Source: Luteibacter sp. UNC138MFCol5.1 (GTDB lineage: Bacteria; Pseudomonadota; Gammaproteobacteria; Xanthomonadales; Rhodanobacteraceae). From it: a stretch of 64,000 bases of DNA. Where the stretch lies: positions 169,097 to 233,096 of the forward strand of contig NZ_FODZ01000006.1 in assembly GCF_900110505.1 (NCBI RefSeq), read 5' to 3'. The position numbers and the translations under genes were made by a program. This document shows, piece after piece, positions 41,831 to 51,207 of this stretch. Numbering within the stretch: the stretch's first letter is position 1; every line of letters starts with the position of its first letter. Below the pieces are notes generated by a model. The model was not told where the DNA came from. It saw only the letters and a program-made list of their open reading frames with translations, and did not search any database.

Positions 41831-43252
41831 ATGTTCGCGAGCCTGATCGCCGTCGCCGCCCTTTCGCTTCATGTCGCGGGCGTGTTCGCCGCCATGCACG
41901 CCGTGATGCACACGAGGACCGCGCAGGGCGCGTTCGCCTGGGTGCTGGGCCTCGTACTGCTCCCGTACGTGACGCTCGTCCCCTACCTCTTCCTCGGATC
42001 CAGCCACTTCAGCGGTTACGTCGACCTGCACCGGCAACGGCAGGCCCGGTTCTTCCTGCTGCACGAGGAGGCCGGGCATCCGGGGCGGCCCGGCATGCTC
42101 GCCGCGCCCACGCAGGCCGGCGACATCCGTTACGACGCGATCGGGCGCATGCTCAAGACGGCGATGCACGGAGGCAACGCGCTCGCGCTGCACATCGACG
42201 GCGAGGCCGCCTTCGGCGCGATGTTCGCCGCGATCGCGCGCGCCGATCGGTACGTGCTGGTGCAGTTCTTCATCATCCACGACGACGTGCTCGGCCGCCG
42301 CTTGCGCGACGCGCTGCTGGAGCGCGCCGCGGCCGGTGTCGACGTCTGCCTCCTCTACGACAGCATCGGCAGCCACGCGTTGCCCGACAGCTACGTCGAG
42401 AGCCTGCGGACGGGCGGCGTGCACGTCCATCGCTTCGCCACGCGGCGCTGGCGCAATCGCTTCCAGCTCAACTTCCGCAACCATCGCAAGGTGCTCGTCG
42501 TCGACGGCGAGCGGGGCTTCGTCGGCGGACTCAACGCAGGCGACGAATACCTCGGCGCGAAGCCGCCCCTGTCGCCCTGGCGCGACACTCACATGGAGAT
42601 CGAAGGGCCCGCCGTCGCCGACCTGCAGCGCGTGTTCGCCGAGGACTGGTACTGGGTGACCGGGGAACGACCGCCGTCGTCGCCGCCACCCGAGCGCTGC
42701 GGCCGCGCGGAGACGATGATCGTCGCGACCGGACCCGCCGACCGCCAGGAAAGCTGCTCGCTGTTCTTCACCCAGGCCATCGGATCGGCCACGCGCCGCG
42801 TGTGGATCACGACGCCCTACTTCGTTCCCGACCAGGCGGTGTTCAGCGCGTTGCGCCTGGCCGTCCACCGTGGCGTCGACGTGCGCATCCTCATTCCCTG
42901 CCGCCCGGATCACCGGACGGTGTTCATGGCCTCGTCGCTCTACGCGCACGAAGCCACGCTGGCGGGCATCCGCATGTTCCGCTACCAGCCCGGCTTCGTG
43001 CATCAGAAAGTGATGCTGATCGACGACGACACCGCGGTCGTCGGCAGCATGAACCTCGACAACCGCAGTTTCCGCCTCAACTTCGAGATCGCCGCGCTGA
43101 ACGTCGACGTGCCGTTCGCGACCCAGGTCGAAGCCATGCTCGAACGCGACTTCGCGAACGCGGACGAGGTGAATCCCAACGACTACCGCCGCCTGTCGTA
43201 TTTCCACCGCGTGGCGCTGCACGTGGCGCGGCTGTTCGACCCGATCCTCTGA
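41831..43252 (+). CDS. cls: Cardiolipin synthase
   Basis: A 473-residue membrane enzyme of the phospholipase D superfamily that condenses phosphatidylglycerol into cardiolipin. Two N-terminal helices (FASLIAVAALSLHVAGVFA and FAWVLGLVLLPYVTLVPYLF) precede two HKD motifs, HRKVLVVDGERGFVGG and HQKVMLIDDDTAVVGS, each H-x-K-x4-D. NLDNRSFRLNFE after the second motif is conserved in bacterial Cls proteins. The length is close to ClsA (486). The start at 41831 matches the first helix. Confidence 0.93.
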   Translation: MFASLIAVAALSLHVAGVFAAMHAVMHTRTAQGAFAWVLGLVLLPYVTLVPYLFLGSSHFSGYVDLHRQRQARFFLLHEEAGHPGRPGMLAAPTQAGDIRYDAIGRMLKTAMHGGNALALHIDGEAAFGAMFAAIARADRYVLVQFFIIHDDVLGRRLRDALLERAAAGVDVCLLYDSIGSHALPDSYVESLRTGGVHVHRFATRRWRNRFQLNFRNHRKVLVVDGERGFVGGLNAGDEYLGAKPPLSPWRDTHMEIEGPAVADLQRVFAEDWYWVTGERPPSSPPPERCGRAETMIVATGPADRQESCSLFFTQAIGSATRRVWITTPYFVPDQAVFSALRLAVHRGVDVRILIPCRPDHRTVFMASSLYAHEATLAGIRMFRYQPGFVHQKVMLIDDDTAVVGSMNLDNRSFRLNFEIAALNVDVPFATQVEAMLERDFANADEVNPNDYRRLSYFHRVALHVARLFDPIL

Positions 43253-43317
43253 CGACCGGCTTGCGATACGGCCGTTACTCGGCTTGACTGGGCCTTCCGC
43301 CTCCTGGATATCCCGCC

Positions 43318-44076
43318 ATGCTCCGTATCCTTGCCGCCCTCACCGCCATGGTCGCCACGGCCGCCGCGGCCGACCCCGCCCGATTCGTCGAGCGCAGCGT
43401 GGACGTCCATGGCAAGACCTACCGCTACCAGGTCTTCGTGCCCCCCGACGCCAAAAGGCCACCGGCGGTCGTGCTGTTCCTGCATGGAAGCGGCGAGCGC
43501 GGCGGCGACAACCGCAAGCAGCTCTCGCAAGGCCTTCCGCCGTGGCTGGAAAAGCACATGGATTTCCCCGCCGTGGTCGTGATCCCGCAGGCACCCGACG
43601 ACACGGAGTGGACGGACAAGGCCGATGCCGACATGGCGATGGCCGCCCTGCGGAAGAGCGTCGCGGAATTCCATGGCGATCCGAAGCGCCTCTACCTCAC
43701 CGGCCTTTCGATGGGTGGCTACGGCTCGTGGCAGCTCGCCGTCGACCACCCCGGCACCTTCGCCGCCGCGGCGATCATCTGCGGCGGCGTGCAACCGCTG
43801 CGCGACGGGCGCGACCTGTTCGTCCACGGGGTACCGAAAGGCCAGGATCCGTTCGCATGGGTGGCGAAGAAGGTCGGCGACCTGCCGGTCTGGATCTTCC
43901 ACGGCGGCGACGACGACGTCGTGCCGACCGAGCAGTCGCGCCGGATGAACGCGGCGCTGGTGAAGCGCGGTGCACAGGTGAAGTACACGGAATTCCCGGG
44001 CGTCAATCACGGATCGTGGGACAAGGCGTATGCGACGCCGGACCTCTGGGAGTGGATGTTCGCGCACACGCGGTGA
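43318..44076 (+). CDS. Exported esterase (polyhydroxybutyrate-depolymerase-like)
   Basis: A 252-residue alpha/beta hydrolase with a short signal peptide (LRILAALTAMVATAAA). VVLFLHGSGERGGDN is the oxyanion loop, YLTGLSMGGYGSWQLA the nucleophile elbow (GxSxG), IFHGGDDDVVP the acid loop, and VNHGSWDKAY the His. This pattern fits the phospholipase/carboxylesterase and feruloyl-esterase-like group (COG4099). It is likely periplasmic or secreted and acts on ester-linked polymers or plant-derived esters; the substrate is not defined. Confidence 0.85.
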   Translation: MLRILAALTAMVATAAAADPARFVERSVDVHGKTYRYQVFVPPDAKRPPAVVLFLHGSGERGGDNRKQLSQGLPPWLEKHMDFPAVVVIPQAPDDTEWTDKADADMAMAALRKSVAEFHGDPKRLYLTGLSMGGYGSWQLAVDHPGTFAAAAIICGGVQPLRDGRDLFVHGVPKGQDPFAWVAKKVGDLPVWIFHGGDDDVVPTEQSRRMNAALVKRGAQVKYTEFPGVNHGSWDKAYATPDLWEWMFAHTR

Positions 44077-44104
44077 CGTGGCGGCAAGGCGACGCCCGTC
44101 CCGA

Positions 44105-44497
44105 TCAGGAGTGCCGGATACCCGCGATCAGTTTCTTGAGGTCACCCGAGAACATCACCCAGCCGAGGCCGACGCCGACGAGCGCCCCGAGCCACTCGAA
44201 GAACACGCGGAGGCCGATGGCGTCGGGGTCGTGCACGGCGGCGAGCTTCAGCTTCAGCAGCGTGAGCGACTGCAGCGGCGCCATGTTGAAGTAAAAGAGG
44301 TTCCACATGTCCTGCCCGGCCGCGAGGACGACCGACAGGGCGAACGCCACCGCCAGTTCCTTGCCGTGGCTCCAGCCGTTGCCGCGATTGAGCCGGTGCA
44401 GCAGGCCGTAGACGACGATGCCGACCGCGAGCGCGATCGCGCCCGCCTGCAGGGCACCGACGATGCCGTAGCCCATCCAGCTGCGATCGTATGGCAT
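44105..44497 (-). CDS. Hypothetical membrane protein
   Basis: A 130-residue protein with three or four hydrophobic helices (IVGALQAGAIALAVGIVVYGL; ELAVAFALSVVLAAGQDMW; LRVFFEWLGALVGVGLGWVMF) and a basic end DLKKLIAGIRHS. No motif recognised. It lies 28 bases downstream of the MFS gene on the same strand, so it may be expressed with it. Confidence 0.65.
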   Translation of the reverse strand: MPYDRSWMGYGIVGALQAGAIALAVGIVVYGLLHRLNRGNGWSHGKELAVAFALSVVLAAGQDMWNLFYFNMAPLQSLTLLKLKLAAVHDPDAIGLRVFFEWLGALVGVGLGWVMFSGDLKKLIAGIRHS

Positions 44498-44525
44498 GAG
44501 AAGACTCGTCCGGGATCAGGCTGCA

Positions 44526-45761
44526 TTATGCCCGTGCGCGGGCCGGCGTAGCGTTGCCGTCGCGGCCGTAGCGCAGATAGAGCGAGACGGAGAGCAGCAC
44601 CGCCGCCAGGGCCGCGAACCCGGCAAGCAGGAAGATCGCCGGGTAGTCCCACGCGCCGGCGACCCAGCCGCCGATCGGACCGGTGAGGCCGAGCGCGACA
44701 TCGAGGAACACGGAGTACGCACCCAGCGCGGCGCCGCGGTTGTGGGTGCTGACGCGGCCGACGGCCTCGACGCCCAGCGCGGGGAACACCAACGCGAAGC
44801 CGGCGCCGGTGAGCGCCGCGCCGGCGAGGGCCAGGGACGGCGTGTGACCCAGCCAGAGCAACAGCAGCCCGAGGCATTCGACGAAGAGCGAGACGATCGC
44901 CACGCGGTAGCCGCCGAAGCGGTCGATGGCGTTGCCGAAGACCAGGCGGATGCCGATGAAGCATGCGCCGAAGACCGAGAGCGACAGCGCCGCGTCCGAC
45001 CAGCCGCGACTCGCGTAGTACAGCGCGACGAACGTGGACAGGGTACCGAAGCCGATGGAACCAAGCGCGAGGCCTGCGCCATAGGGCATGACGCGCACGA
45101 ACACGCTGCGGAACGGCAGGCGCTCACCGTGCGACGGTGCGACGCGCGTCTTCCACAGGGCGAACGGAAGCGCGACGAGCCCCAGCAGGAACGTGAGGAC
45201 GCCCAACGCGATGAAACCGTGGTCGTGCGCGAGCGTGACGCCGAGCGGCGCGCCCACGGCGATGCCACCGTACGTCGCGATGCCGTTCCAGGAAATGACG
45301 CGAGCCGTGTGTTCGCCGCCGATGCCACCGATGCCCCACGTGATCGACCCGGTGCTGACCCAGCTCTCCGCGAAGCCAAGCCCGAGGCGGCTGATCAGGA
45401 TGAGCGCCAGCGAGAGCGCGGGCGTGCCGGGCACGAGCGCGGCGAGCGCGAGGAACAGGCCGGAGAGCGCCAGCACGACGAGTCCGGCGACGACGGTGCG
45501 CTTCGGCCCCATCGCGTCCGCCATGCGTCCCGCGTGCGGCCGGCTGAGCAGCGTCGCAAGATACTGCGCGCTGACCGCGAGGCCCGCCACGATCGTCGAG
45601 TAACCGAGGTCGTGGTGCGCGAAGCCCGGGAGCACCGCGAGCGGAACGCCGATGCAGAGGTAACAGACGAACGAGAAGACGACCGCGGAGAGGATCCGCG
45701 CGGTGACGGCGAAACGCCGGCCACGCTGGGGGACGAGGGGTGGGAGCGACATGGGTGCCAT
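44526..45761 (-). CDS. MFS transporter (YfcJ/YhhS-like)
   Basis: A 411-residue twelve-helix transporter. Motif A is seen as GRMADAMGPKRTVVAG, with LGLGFAESWVSTGSITWGIG and SWNGIATYGGIAVGAPLG, all typical of the YfcJ/YhhS branch of the DHA1 group, implicated in arabinose or drug efflux. The ATG at 45761 is used; one four codons later (45749) is an alternative. A REP pair lies directly upstream, so its promoter must lie close to the start. Confidence 0.9.
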   Translation of the reverse strand: MAPMSLPPLVPQRGRRFAVTARILSAVVFSFVCYLCIGVPLAVLPGFAHHDLGYSTIVAGLAVSAQYLATLLSRPHAGRMADAMGPKRTVVAGLVVLALSGLFLALAALVPGTPALSLALILISRLGLGFAESWVSTGSITWGIGGIGGEHTARVISWNGIATYGGIAVGAPLGVTLAHDHGFIALGVLTFLLGLVALPFALWKTRVAPSHGERLPFRSVFVRVMPYGAGLALGSIGFGTLSTFVALYYASRGWSDAALSLSVFGACFIGIRLVFGNAIDRFGGYRVAIVSLFVECLGLLLLWLGHTPSLALAGAALTGAGFALVFPALGVEAVGRVSTHNRGAALGAYSVFLDVALGLTGPIGGWVAGAWDYPAIFLLAGFAALAAVLLSVSLYLRYGRDGNATPARARA

Positions 45762-45797
45762 TATACCGCCCGATGTTGCGGTGCGTCATTGAAGGAA

Positions 45798-45878
45798 ATC
45801 GCCGATACGATCGGCTCCCACCGCTTCGGTATCACCTTTCGCAAGTACCGGAGGGTGGGAGCCGATCGCATCGGCGAT
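45798..45878. repeat. Inverted pair of REP elements (BIME-like)
   Basis: Two copies of the gtgggagccgat REP face each other: 45798-45822 is the exact complement of 34567-34591, and 45854-45878 is the same sequence with one base changed (gca for gta). The pair forms a large stem with a 31-base loop. It lies between the start of the MFS gene and the 3' end of the inositol dehydrogenase arm, at the left border of the inositol island. Confidence 0.88.
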
Positions 45879-45893
45879 CCGCGCCATGGCGCG

Positions 45894-46907
45894 TCACAGC
45901 GTCACGGGTTGCCCCCGGTGGAGCGACTCGCGCAACGCCACGGCGATGCGCGTCGCCTCGACCGCGTCGTCCATCGTCAGGTCGAACGGCGTGCCGTCGA
46001 GGATCGCATCGACGAAATGCCTCGCCTGCGTCACGAACGCCGGCGCGAAACGTTCGTAGAACGATGGCAGTACCGTATTGCGGATGCCGCTCGCATCGGC
46101 AATCTCGACGCGGTCCGCCCGGGGGTTGCGCCCCACGCTCAACCGGCCCGCGGTGCCCGTGATGTCGGTATGCGTGTCGTGCCCGTGCGCCTGCGTGCGC
46201 GAGGCGTAGAACATCGCCATGCGGCCGCCTTCGAACTCGACGGTCGCGATGCCGTTGTCGACGTCGCCCATCGCCTCCAGCGGCGGATACATCGCGACCG
46301 TCCCCGTCGCGTACACCTTCACCGCCTTCGGCCGCCCAAGGAGCCAGCGCGCGAGGTCGATGTCGTGCACGCTGCAATCGAGGAAGATGCCGCCGCTGGT
46401 CGGCGCGAACTTCAGGAACGCGCCGCTCGGATCGGCCAGATCGGTCGTCTGCGAGTAGACCAGGAACGGTCGCCCGATGCCGCCCGCCTCGATGTGCTGG
46501 AAGGCATGGCGATAGCTTTCGTCGAAGCGGCGCACGAATCCGACCATCGCCCGCTTGTCCGACGCGGCGGCGTGCGCCGCGGCGCGCCGGCAGTCCTCCG
46601 TGTCCAGCGACAACGGCTTTTCGCAGAAGACGTGCTTGCCCGCGTCGAGCGCCTGCTCGATCTGGCTCGCGTGCAACGACGTCGGCGTCACCAGGAACAC
46701 GGCGTCCACCGACGGATCGGCGAGCAGTTGCTCGTAGGTTTCGTGGACCGCCGGCACCGCGAGCGCCTCGCGCGCCCAGGCGCGCTCGGCGTCCACGGGG
46801 CTGCACACCGCGACGAGTTCGGCGCGCGGCACCGCCCGCGCGAGGTTCTCGGCGTAACGCTGGCCCAGCCGGCCGAGGCCGGCCAGGCCGATACGAAGGG
46901 ATGTCAT
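45894..46907 (-). CDS. Gfo/Idh/MocA oxidoreductase (inositol-type)
   Basis: A 337-residue NAD(P)-dependent dehydrogenase, the last gene of the leftward arm. MTSLRIGLAGLGRLGQRYAENL is the Rossmann start, FCEKPLSL carries the conserved EKP lysine, and GGIFLDCSVHDIDLARWLLG gives the Asp/His pair used in catalysis by inositol dehydrogenases. It starts at one of two adjacent ATGs (46910/46907) after gagggg. Linked to iolG (11 bases), it is a plausible second inositol dehydrogenase acting on scyllo- or D-chiro-inositol or a ketoinositol, a division of labour known from Bacillus and Corynebacterium. Confidence 0.85.
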   Translation of the reverse strand: MTSLRIGLAGLGRLGQRYAENLARAVPRAELVAVCSPVDAERAWAREALAVPAVHETYEQLLADPSVDAVFLVTPTSLHASQIEQALDAGKHVFCEKPLSLDTEDCRRAAAHAAASDKRAMVGFVRRFDESYRHAFQHIEAGGIGRPFLVYSQTTDLADPSGAFLKFAPTSGGIFLDCSVHDIDLARWLLGRPKAVKVYATGTVAMYPPLEAMGDVDNGIATVEFEGGRMAMFYASRTQAHGHDTHTDITGTAGRLSVGRNPRADRVEIADASGIRNTVLPSFYERFAPAFVTQARHFVDAILDGTPFDLTMDDAVEATRIAVALRESLHRGQPVTL

Positions 46908-46918
46908 CATGCCGCCCC

Positions 46919-47911
46919 TCAGATGCCGACGGCCACGGCCTGGCCTTCGCGCCACGACCGCGCCGCGGCCTCGGCGAGTTCCAGCGCCTTGATGCCGTCG
47001 GCGATCGTCGTACGCACCGGCGTTCCCGCCGCCAGCGCATCGAAGAAGTGCGCGATCTCGGCGGCATAGGCCTCGCGATAGCGCTCGAGGAAGAAGTGCT
47101 CGGGCAGGTCGTGAACGATGCCCGCCGCGCCGTGCGAGACGACCTGCGTCGGCGCGACGTTGCCCGCCTGCAGCATGCCCTTGCTGCCCAGCACCTCGAA
47201 CCGCTGATCGTATCCATAAGCCGCGCGGCGGGAGGTGTTGATCTGGCAGAGCTTCCCGCTCTTCGTGCGGATCGTGACCGCCGTCGTATCGATGTCGCCG
47301 GCCGCCTCGATCGCGGGATCGGTCAGGCAGCTCCCCGTCGCATGCACGCTGACCGCCTCGTCGTCGAGGATCCAGCGGAAGATGTCGAAGTCGTGGATGA
47401 GCATGTCCTTGAAGATGCCGCCCGAGCTCTTGATGTAGCTCACCGGCGGCGCGCCGGGATCGCGGCTCGTGACGATCAGCAGCTCGGGCGTGCCGACCTC
47501 GCCCTCGTCGAGCCGTTCCTTGAGCGAGGAGAACGTGGGATCGAAACGTCGCTGGAAGGCGATCATGCAGACCACGCCGGCTTTCTCGACCGCCGCCTGG
47601 CAGGAGCGCGCGCGTTCCACGTCTAGGTCGACGGGCTTCTCGCAGAAGATGGCCTTGCCCGCGGCGGCGGCGCGATGGATGAGGTCGGCATGCGTATCCG
47701 TGCTCGAACCGATCACGACGGCGCCCACCGCCGGATCGTTCAGCGCCTCGTCGACCGACGCGACCTTCGCGCCATGCTTCCCGGCCAGTTCCCGCGCCGA
47801 GGGCTCGTGCACGTCGACCACGTAGCGCAGGCGCGCCTCCGGATGCCGGGCGACGTTGCCCGCATGGATCTTGCCGATGCGACCGGCACCGAAAACGGCT
47901 ACTTCAATCAT
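46919..47911 (-). CDS. iolG: Inositol 2-dehydrogenase IolG
   Basis: A 330-residue NAD-dependent enzyme that oxidises myo-inositol to scyllo-inosose, the first step of the pathway. Opening [20 protein letters not shown], then SSTDTHADLIHRAA, FCEKPVDLDVERA, FQRRFDPTF and GGIFKDMLIHDFDIFRWIL match the proteobacterial IolG family (TIGR04380 type) closely. The Asp/His of KDMLIHD are the catalytic residues. The ATG at 47911 follows gaggaga and overlaps the end of the RpiR regulator gene by eight bases, so regulator and enzyme share one transcript. Confidence 0.93.
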   Translation of the reverse strand: MIEVAVFGAGRIGKIHAGNVARHPEARLRYVVDVHEPSARELAGKHGAKVASVDEALNDPAVGAVVIGSSTDTHADLIHRAAAAGKAIFCEKPVDLDVERARSCQAAVEKAGVVCMIAFQRRFDPTFSSLKERLDEGEVGTPELLIVTSRDPGAPPVSYIKSSGGIFKDMLIHDFDIFRWILDDEAVSVHATGSCLTDPAIEAAGDIDTTAVTIRTKSGKLCQINTSRRAAYGYDQRFEVLGSKGMLQAGNVAPTQVVSHGAAGIVHDLPEHFFLERYREAYAAEIAHFFDALAAGTPVRTTIADGIKALELAEAAARSWREGQAVAVGI

Positions 47912-48770
47912 CGTATTCTCCTCGGGGAATCGTTTCTTCAACGGTCAGTTCAAGCTTGTAGGCCAGCGCGACGAACAGCGCCTGGCATAGACACATCGTG
48001 CTGGTGAGACCACGGAAGGCGAACGCGCTGCCCTCCTTCACCTTGAGCAGGACATCGGAATGCCGCGCCAGCGGGCCGAGATCGCTCTCGGTGATGGCGA
48101 GCACGCCCGCCTTGTGCTGCTGCGCGACGCGCATGGCGTAAAGGGTTTCCTTGCCGAACGGCGGGAAGCTGATCGCGATCAGCGCATCGCCCTTGCCGAT
48201 GCTGCGCAGCTGCTCGCGGAACATGCCGCCCAGGCCGTTCACCAGGTGGACCCGCTTCTGCGTGTGCTGCAACGCGTAGGCGATGTACGTCGCGATCGCG
48301 AACGAGCGGCGCACGCCCATCACGTAGATGTTCTCGGCGCCGGCCAGCATGTCGACCGCCTTCTGGAAGCGCGCCTCGTCGATCTCCGCCGCGAGCTCGT
48401 CGAGGCCGGCGCGGCTGGCATCGATGAAGCGAGAGGCGATCTCCACCGCGGACACGCCGTCGGTACGCCCCTTGATGACGCTGCGGATGCGCTGCTGGTA
48501 GCTGCGCGATGGCGACGCCTGCGCGGCCCACGCGTCGCGGAACACGGCCTGCATCTCGGAGAAGCCGGAGTAACCGAAGCGCTGGGCGAAGCGGACCACC
48601 GCCGACGCATGCACGCCGCAGCCCTCGGCGATCTCGCCGACGCGCTGGACCATGATCGAACTGCGATGTTCCTCAAGGTAACGGGCGACGCACTGCAACT
48701 GGCGCGGCAGGGCCTCGTACTCCTCCGCGATGCGCTGCATGAGGGCATCGGCTTCGCTGCGTTTGGCCAT
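47904..48770 (-). CDS. RpiR-family regulator of the inositol island (IolR-like)
   Basis: A 288-residue regulator. The N-terminal HTH_6 domain has [20 protein letters not shown], then [11 protein letters not shown] (residues 50-82). A SIS sugar-phosphate domain follows at about 125-270 ([43 protein letters not shown]). The ATG at 48770 has aggaga upstream; nine earlier in-frame codons are dismissed. It heads the operon with iolG and is divergent from the inositol transporter. In Sinorhizobium, IolR is also an RpiR protein that represses iol genes until an inositol metabolite binds, so the same role is inferred here. Confidence 0.9.
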   Translation of the reverse strand: MAKRSEADALMQRIAEEYEALPRQLQCVARYLEEHRSSIMVQRVGEIAEGCGVHASAVVRFAQRFGYSGFSEMQAVFRDAWAAQASPSRSYQQRIRSVIKGRTDGVSAVEIASRFIDASRAGLDELAAEIDEARFQKAVDMLAGAENIYVMGVRRSFAIATYIAYALQHTQKRVHLVNGLGGMFREQLRSIGKGDALIAISFPPFGKETLYAMRVAQQHKAGVLAITESDLGPLARHSDVLLKVKEGSAFAFRGLTSTMCLCQALFVALAYKLELTVEETIPRGEYDD

Positions 48771-48809
48771 CGGCGTCTCCTGCGGTGACCGGCGCATTCA
48801 AGCACGGGA

Positions 48810-48825
48810 TGGAACGTTTTTTCCA
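48810..48825. promoter_or_regulatory. Candidate IolR operator, GGAA-N6-TTCC
   Basis: tggaa-cgtttt-ttcca is a perfect 5-6-5 dyad in the divergent spacer, 40 bases upstream of the regulator ATG and about 150 before the binding-protein gene. It matches the GGAA-N6-TTCC motif that I recall for the RpiR-type IolR of Sinorhizobium meliloti. A leftward promoter (ttgcaa, 17 bases, aaataa; about 48855 to 48826) would end right beside it, a good place for autorepression. Confidence 0.65.
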
Positions 48826-48838
48826 TTTATTTTTTTGC

Positions 48839-48854
48839 TGCAATGCAAATTGCA
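48839..48854. promoter_or_regulatory. Second dyad, tgcaat-N4-attgca
   Basis: A 6-4-6 perfect inverted repeat 14 bases from the GGAA dyad in the same divergent promoter region. It could be a second regulator site. Its position overlaps the predicted leftward -35 element. No regulator is assigned. Confidence 0.45.
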
Positions 48855-48973
48855 ACGCTGGAACAGGCGGTCCATGCTCGGTCCGCTTTCGGCACAAACA
48901 GCGGCCGCCAGGCCGCATCGCAGTCACGTCAATCCATCCATCCGACCGCGACGCGGTCACTCGGGGAGGAAAT

Positions 48974-50017
48974 ATGCGATCCAAACTGTTCCACGCCACG
49001 CTGGCAGCCGCTCTCGCCCTCGGTCTGGGCGCCGCCGCCCCCGCCTCCCGCGCCGCGCCGGGCGACCGTTACGTTCTCGTTACCCACGCCGCGGATTCCG
49101 ATTCGTGGTGGAACACCATCAAGAACGCGATCAAGCAGGCCGGCGAAGACTTCGGCGTTTCCGTGGACTACCGCGGCTCGGGCAACGGCGACCTGAGCGA
49201 GATGGCCCGCCAGCTCGAGTCCGCCGCCGCGCGCAACTACAAGGGCGTCGCGTTCGACATCGCGAACTACTCCGTGCTCGAAGGGCCGGCGAAGAAGGTC
49301 TCGGCCAAGGGCATTCCCATCGTCACGATCAACTCCGGCACGCCGGCGGAGAGCAAGAAGATCGGCGCGATCATGCACATCGGCCAGGGCGAATACGAAG
49401 CCGGCAAGGCCGCGGGCGAACGCGCCAAGGCCAAGGGCATCACGAGCTTCGTCTGCGTGAACCACTACGCGACCAACAACGCCTCGTTCGAGCGCTGCCA
49501 GGGCTTCGCCGAAGCCATCGGCGTGAAGGACTGGCGCAAGACCTCGATGATCGACACGGGCATGGACCCGACCGTGGTCGCCAGCAAGGTCAGCGCCTAC
49601 CTGCGCAGCAATCCCAAGACCCAGGCGATCCTCGCGCTCGGCCCCAACGCCGCCGAGCCGACGATCAAGGTGGTCCAGGACATGCGCCTGACCGGCAAGA
49701 TCGACTTCGGCACCTTCGATCTCTCCCCCGCCATCATCGGCGGCATCAAGTCCGGCGTGATCCAGTACGCGATCGATCAGCAGCCGTACCTGCAGGGTTA
49801 CATGGGCATCGCGGCGCTGATCATCGCCAACGACCAGAAGACGAAGGATCCGGCGGCGATCATCGCGGCGCTGAAGGCCAACCCGAAGTTCCAGGCGCGC
49901 CTGAAACAGTACGACCTCAAGCCGATCTACACCGCCACCGGCGTCAGCTCCGGCCCCGCGTTCGTCACGAAGGACAACGTCGCCACCGTCGAGAAGTACG
50001 CCGGCCAGTACCGCTGA
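48974..50017 (+). CDS. Inositol/sugar ABC transporter substrate-binding protein
   Basis: A 347-residue periplasmic protein of the Peripla_BP_4 (ribose-binding-like) group. The ATG at 48974 follows gggaggaaat and begins a signal peptide ([20 protein letters not shown]). The ligand-domain marks are [57 protein letters not shown] and FGTFDLSP. It is the first gene of the rightward arm, followed 18 bases later by its permease. Myo-inositol is the inferred ligand from operon context, as for IbpA of Caulobacter. Confidence 0.9.
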   Translation: MRSKLFHATLAAALALGLGAAAPASRAAPGDRYVLVTHAADSDSWWNTIKNAIKQAGEDFGVSVDYRGSGNGDLSEMARQLESAAARNYKGVAFDIANYSVLEGPAKKVSAKGIPIVTINSGTPAESKKIGAIMHIGQGEYEAGKAAGERAKAKGITSFVCVNHYATNNASFERCQGFAEAIGVKDWRKTSMIDTGMDPTVVASKVSAYLRSNPKTQAILALGPNAAEPTIKVVQDMRLTGKIDFGTFDLSPAIIGGIKSGVIQYAIDQQPYLQGYMGIAALIIANDQKTKDPAAIIAALKANPKFQARLKQYDLKPIYTATGVSSGPAFVTKDNVATVEKYAGQYR

Positions 50018-50035
50018 CCGGCAGGAGTACCGTCC

Positions 50036-51196
50036 ATGAGCGCCATCAACGAGAGCGTCACCCACATGATCCAGAACACCCGCGCCACGACGCCGGAAGC
50101 GACGAAACCCACGGACGAGCGCGTACGGAAGATATCCCCGTGGCGCGTCCTGCTCGACAGGCCCGAACTGGGCTCCATCGCGGGCACCGTGCTCGTCTTC
50201 GTCTTCTTCGGCATCACCGCCGGCGGATCGGGCATGTTCGCCCTCGATGGCGTCATCAACTGGGCGCAGGTCGCGGCGTACCTCGGCATCATCGCCGTGG
50301 GCGCCTGCCTGCTCATGATCGCCGGCGAATTCGATCTGTCGATGGGTTCGATGATCGGCTTCGCCGGCGTCATGGTGGCCATTCCCCCGATGTACCTCGG
50401 CTGGCCGCTGTGGGCGTCGGTGATCTTCGCCTTCGCCGGCTCGATGGCGCTGGGCGCGCTCAACGGCTACCTCGTGGTCCGCACGAAGCTGCCGTCGTTC
50501 ATCGTCACGCTCGCCTTCATGTTCATCCTCCGCGGCCTGACGCTGGTGCTCTCCACCAGCTTCGCCAACAGCACGATCGTCAGCGGTGTCGGCGACAAGT
50601 TCACGAACGACCCGGTCGTCTCCGCGCTTTTCCAGGGCACGACGCTCCACTGGCTCTTCAGCGGACTGGCCTCGATGAACCTCATCGAGAAGCTGCCCAG
50701 CGGCGAGCCGGTCGTTGGCGGCCTGCCCAAGGTGCTGGTGTGGTGGATCGTGATGGCGCTCGCCGCGGGCTTCGTCCTGGCGCGCACCCGTTTCGGCAAC
50801 TGGATCTACACGGTCGGTGGCGATGCCAACGCGGCGAAGAACGTCGGCGTTCCCGTGCGCCGCGTGAAGATCTCGCTGTTCGTGCTGACCGCCTTCTGCG
50901 CCTGCCTGTTCGGCGTACTGCAGGTGGCCGACGTCGGCTCGGCGGCCGCGGACCGCGGCCTGCAGAAGGAGTTCGAGGCGATCATCGCCGTGGTCATCGG
51001 CGGCACGCTGCTGACCGGCGGCTTCGGCTCCGTCATCGGCGCCTGCTTCGGCGCGCTGATCTTCGGCGTCGTGCAGATCGGCATCTCCTACACCAACATC
51101 GATTCCGACTGGTACCGCGTCTTCCTCGGCGGCATGTTGCTGCTGGCGGTGCTGTTCAACCACTACATCCGCAGCCGCGCCGCGGCCACGAAATGA
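50036..51196 (+). CDS. ABC transporter permease (RbsC-like)
   Basis: A 386-residue inner-membrane permease of the BPD_transp_2 family with about ten helices. A hydrophilic 40-residue N-terminal extension precedes [17 protein letters not shown]. Family motifs are [37 protein letters not shown] and, near the end, [20 protein letters not shown]. The ATG follows aggagtaccgtcc. It forms the channel for the inositol-binding protein and the ATPase at 51208. The long N-terminus is more extended than in RbsC (about 320 residues). Confidence 0.92.
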   Translation: MSAINESVTHMIQNTRATTPEATKPTDERVRKISPWRVLLDRPELGSIAGTVLVFVFFGITAGGSGMFALDGVINWAQVAAYLGIIAVGACLLMIAGEFDLSMGSMIGFAGVMVAIPPMYLGWPLWASVIFAFAGSMALGALNGYLVVRTKLPSFIVTLAFMFILRGLTLVLSTSFANSTIVSGVGDKFTNDPVVSALFQGTTLHWLFSGLASMNLIEKLPSGEPVVGGLPKVLVWWIVMALAAGFVLARTRFGNWIYTVGGDANAAKNVGVPVRRVKISLFVLTAFCACLFGVLQVADVGSAAADRGLQKEFEAIIAVVIGGTLLTGGFGSVIGACFGALIFGVVQIGISYTNIDSDWYRVFLGGMLLLAVLFNHYIRSRAAATK

Positions 51197-51207
51197 GGAG
51201 CGCCACC

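Noticed and set aside
44496..47069. Plus-strand open frame of about 857 codons across the MFS and dehydrogenase genes
   Set aside because: It spans two real minus-strand genes and a REP pair and encodes no recognisable protein.
48929..51163. Long minus-strand frame opposite the binding protein and permease
   Set aside because: Low-complexity Asp/His/Arg/Val-rich translation; the plus-strand genes have clear family motifs.
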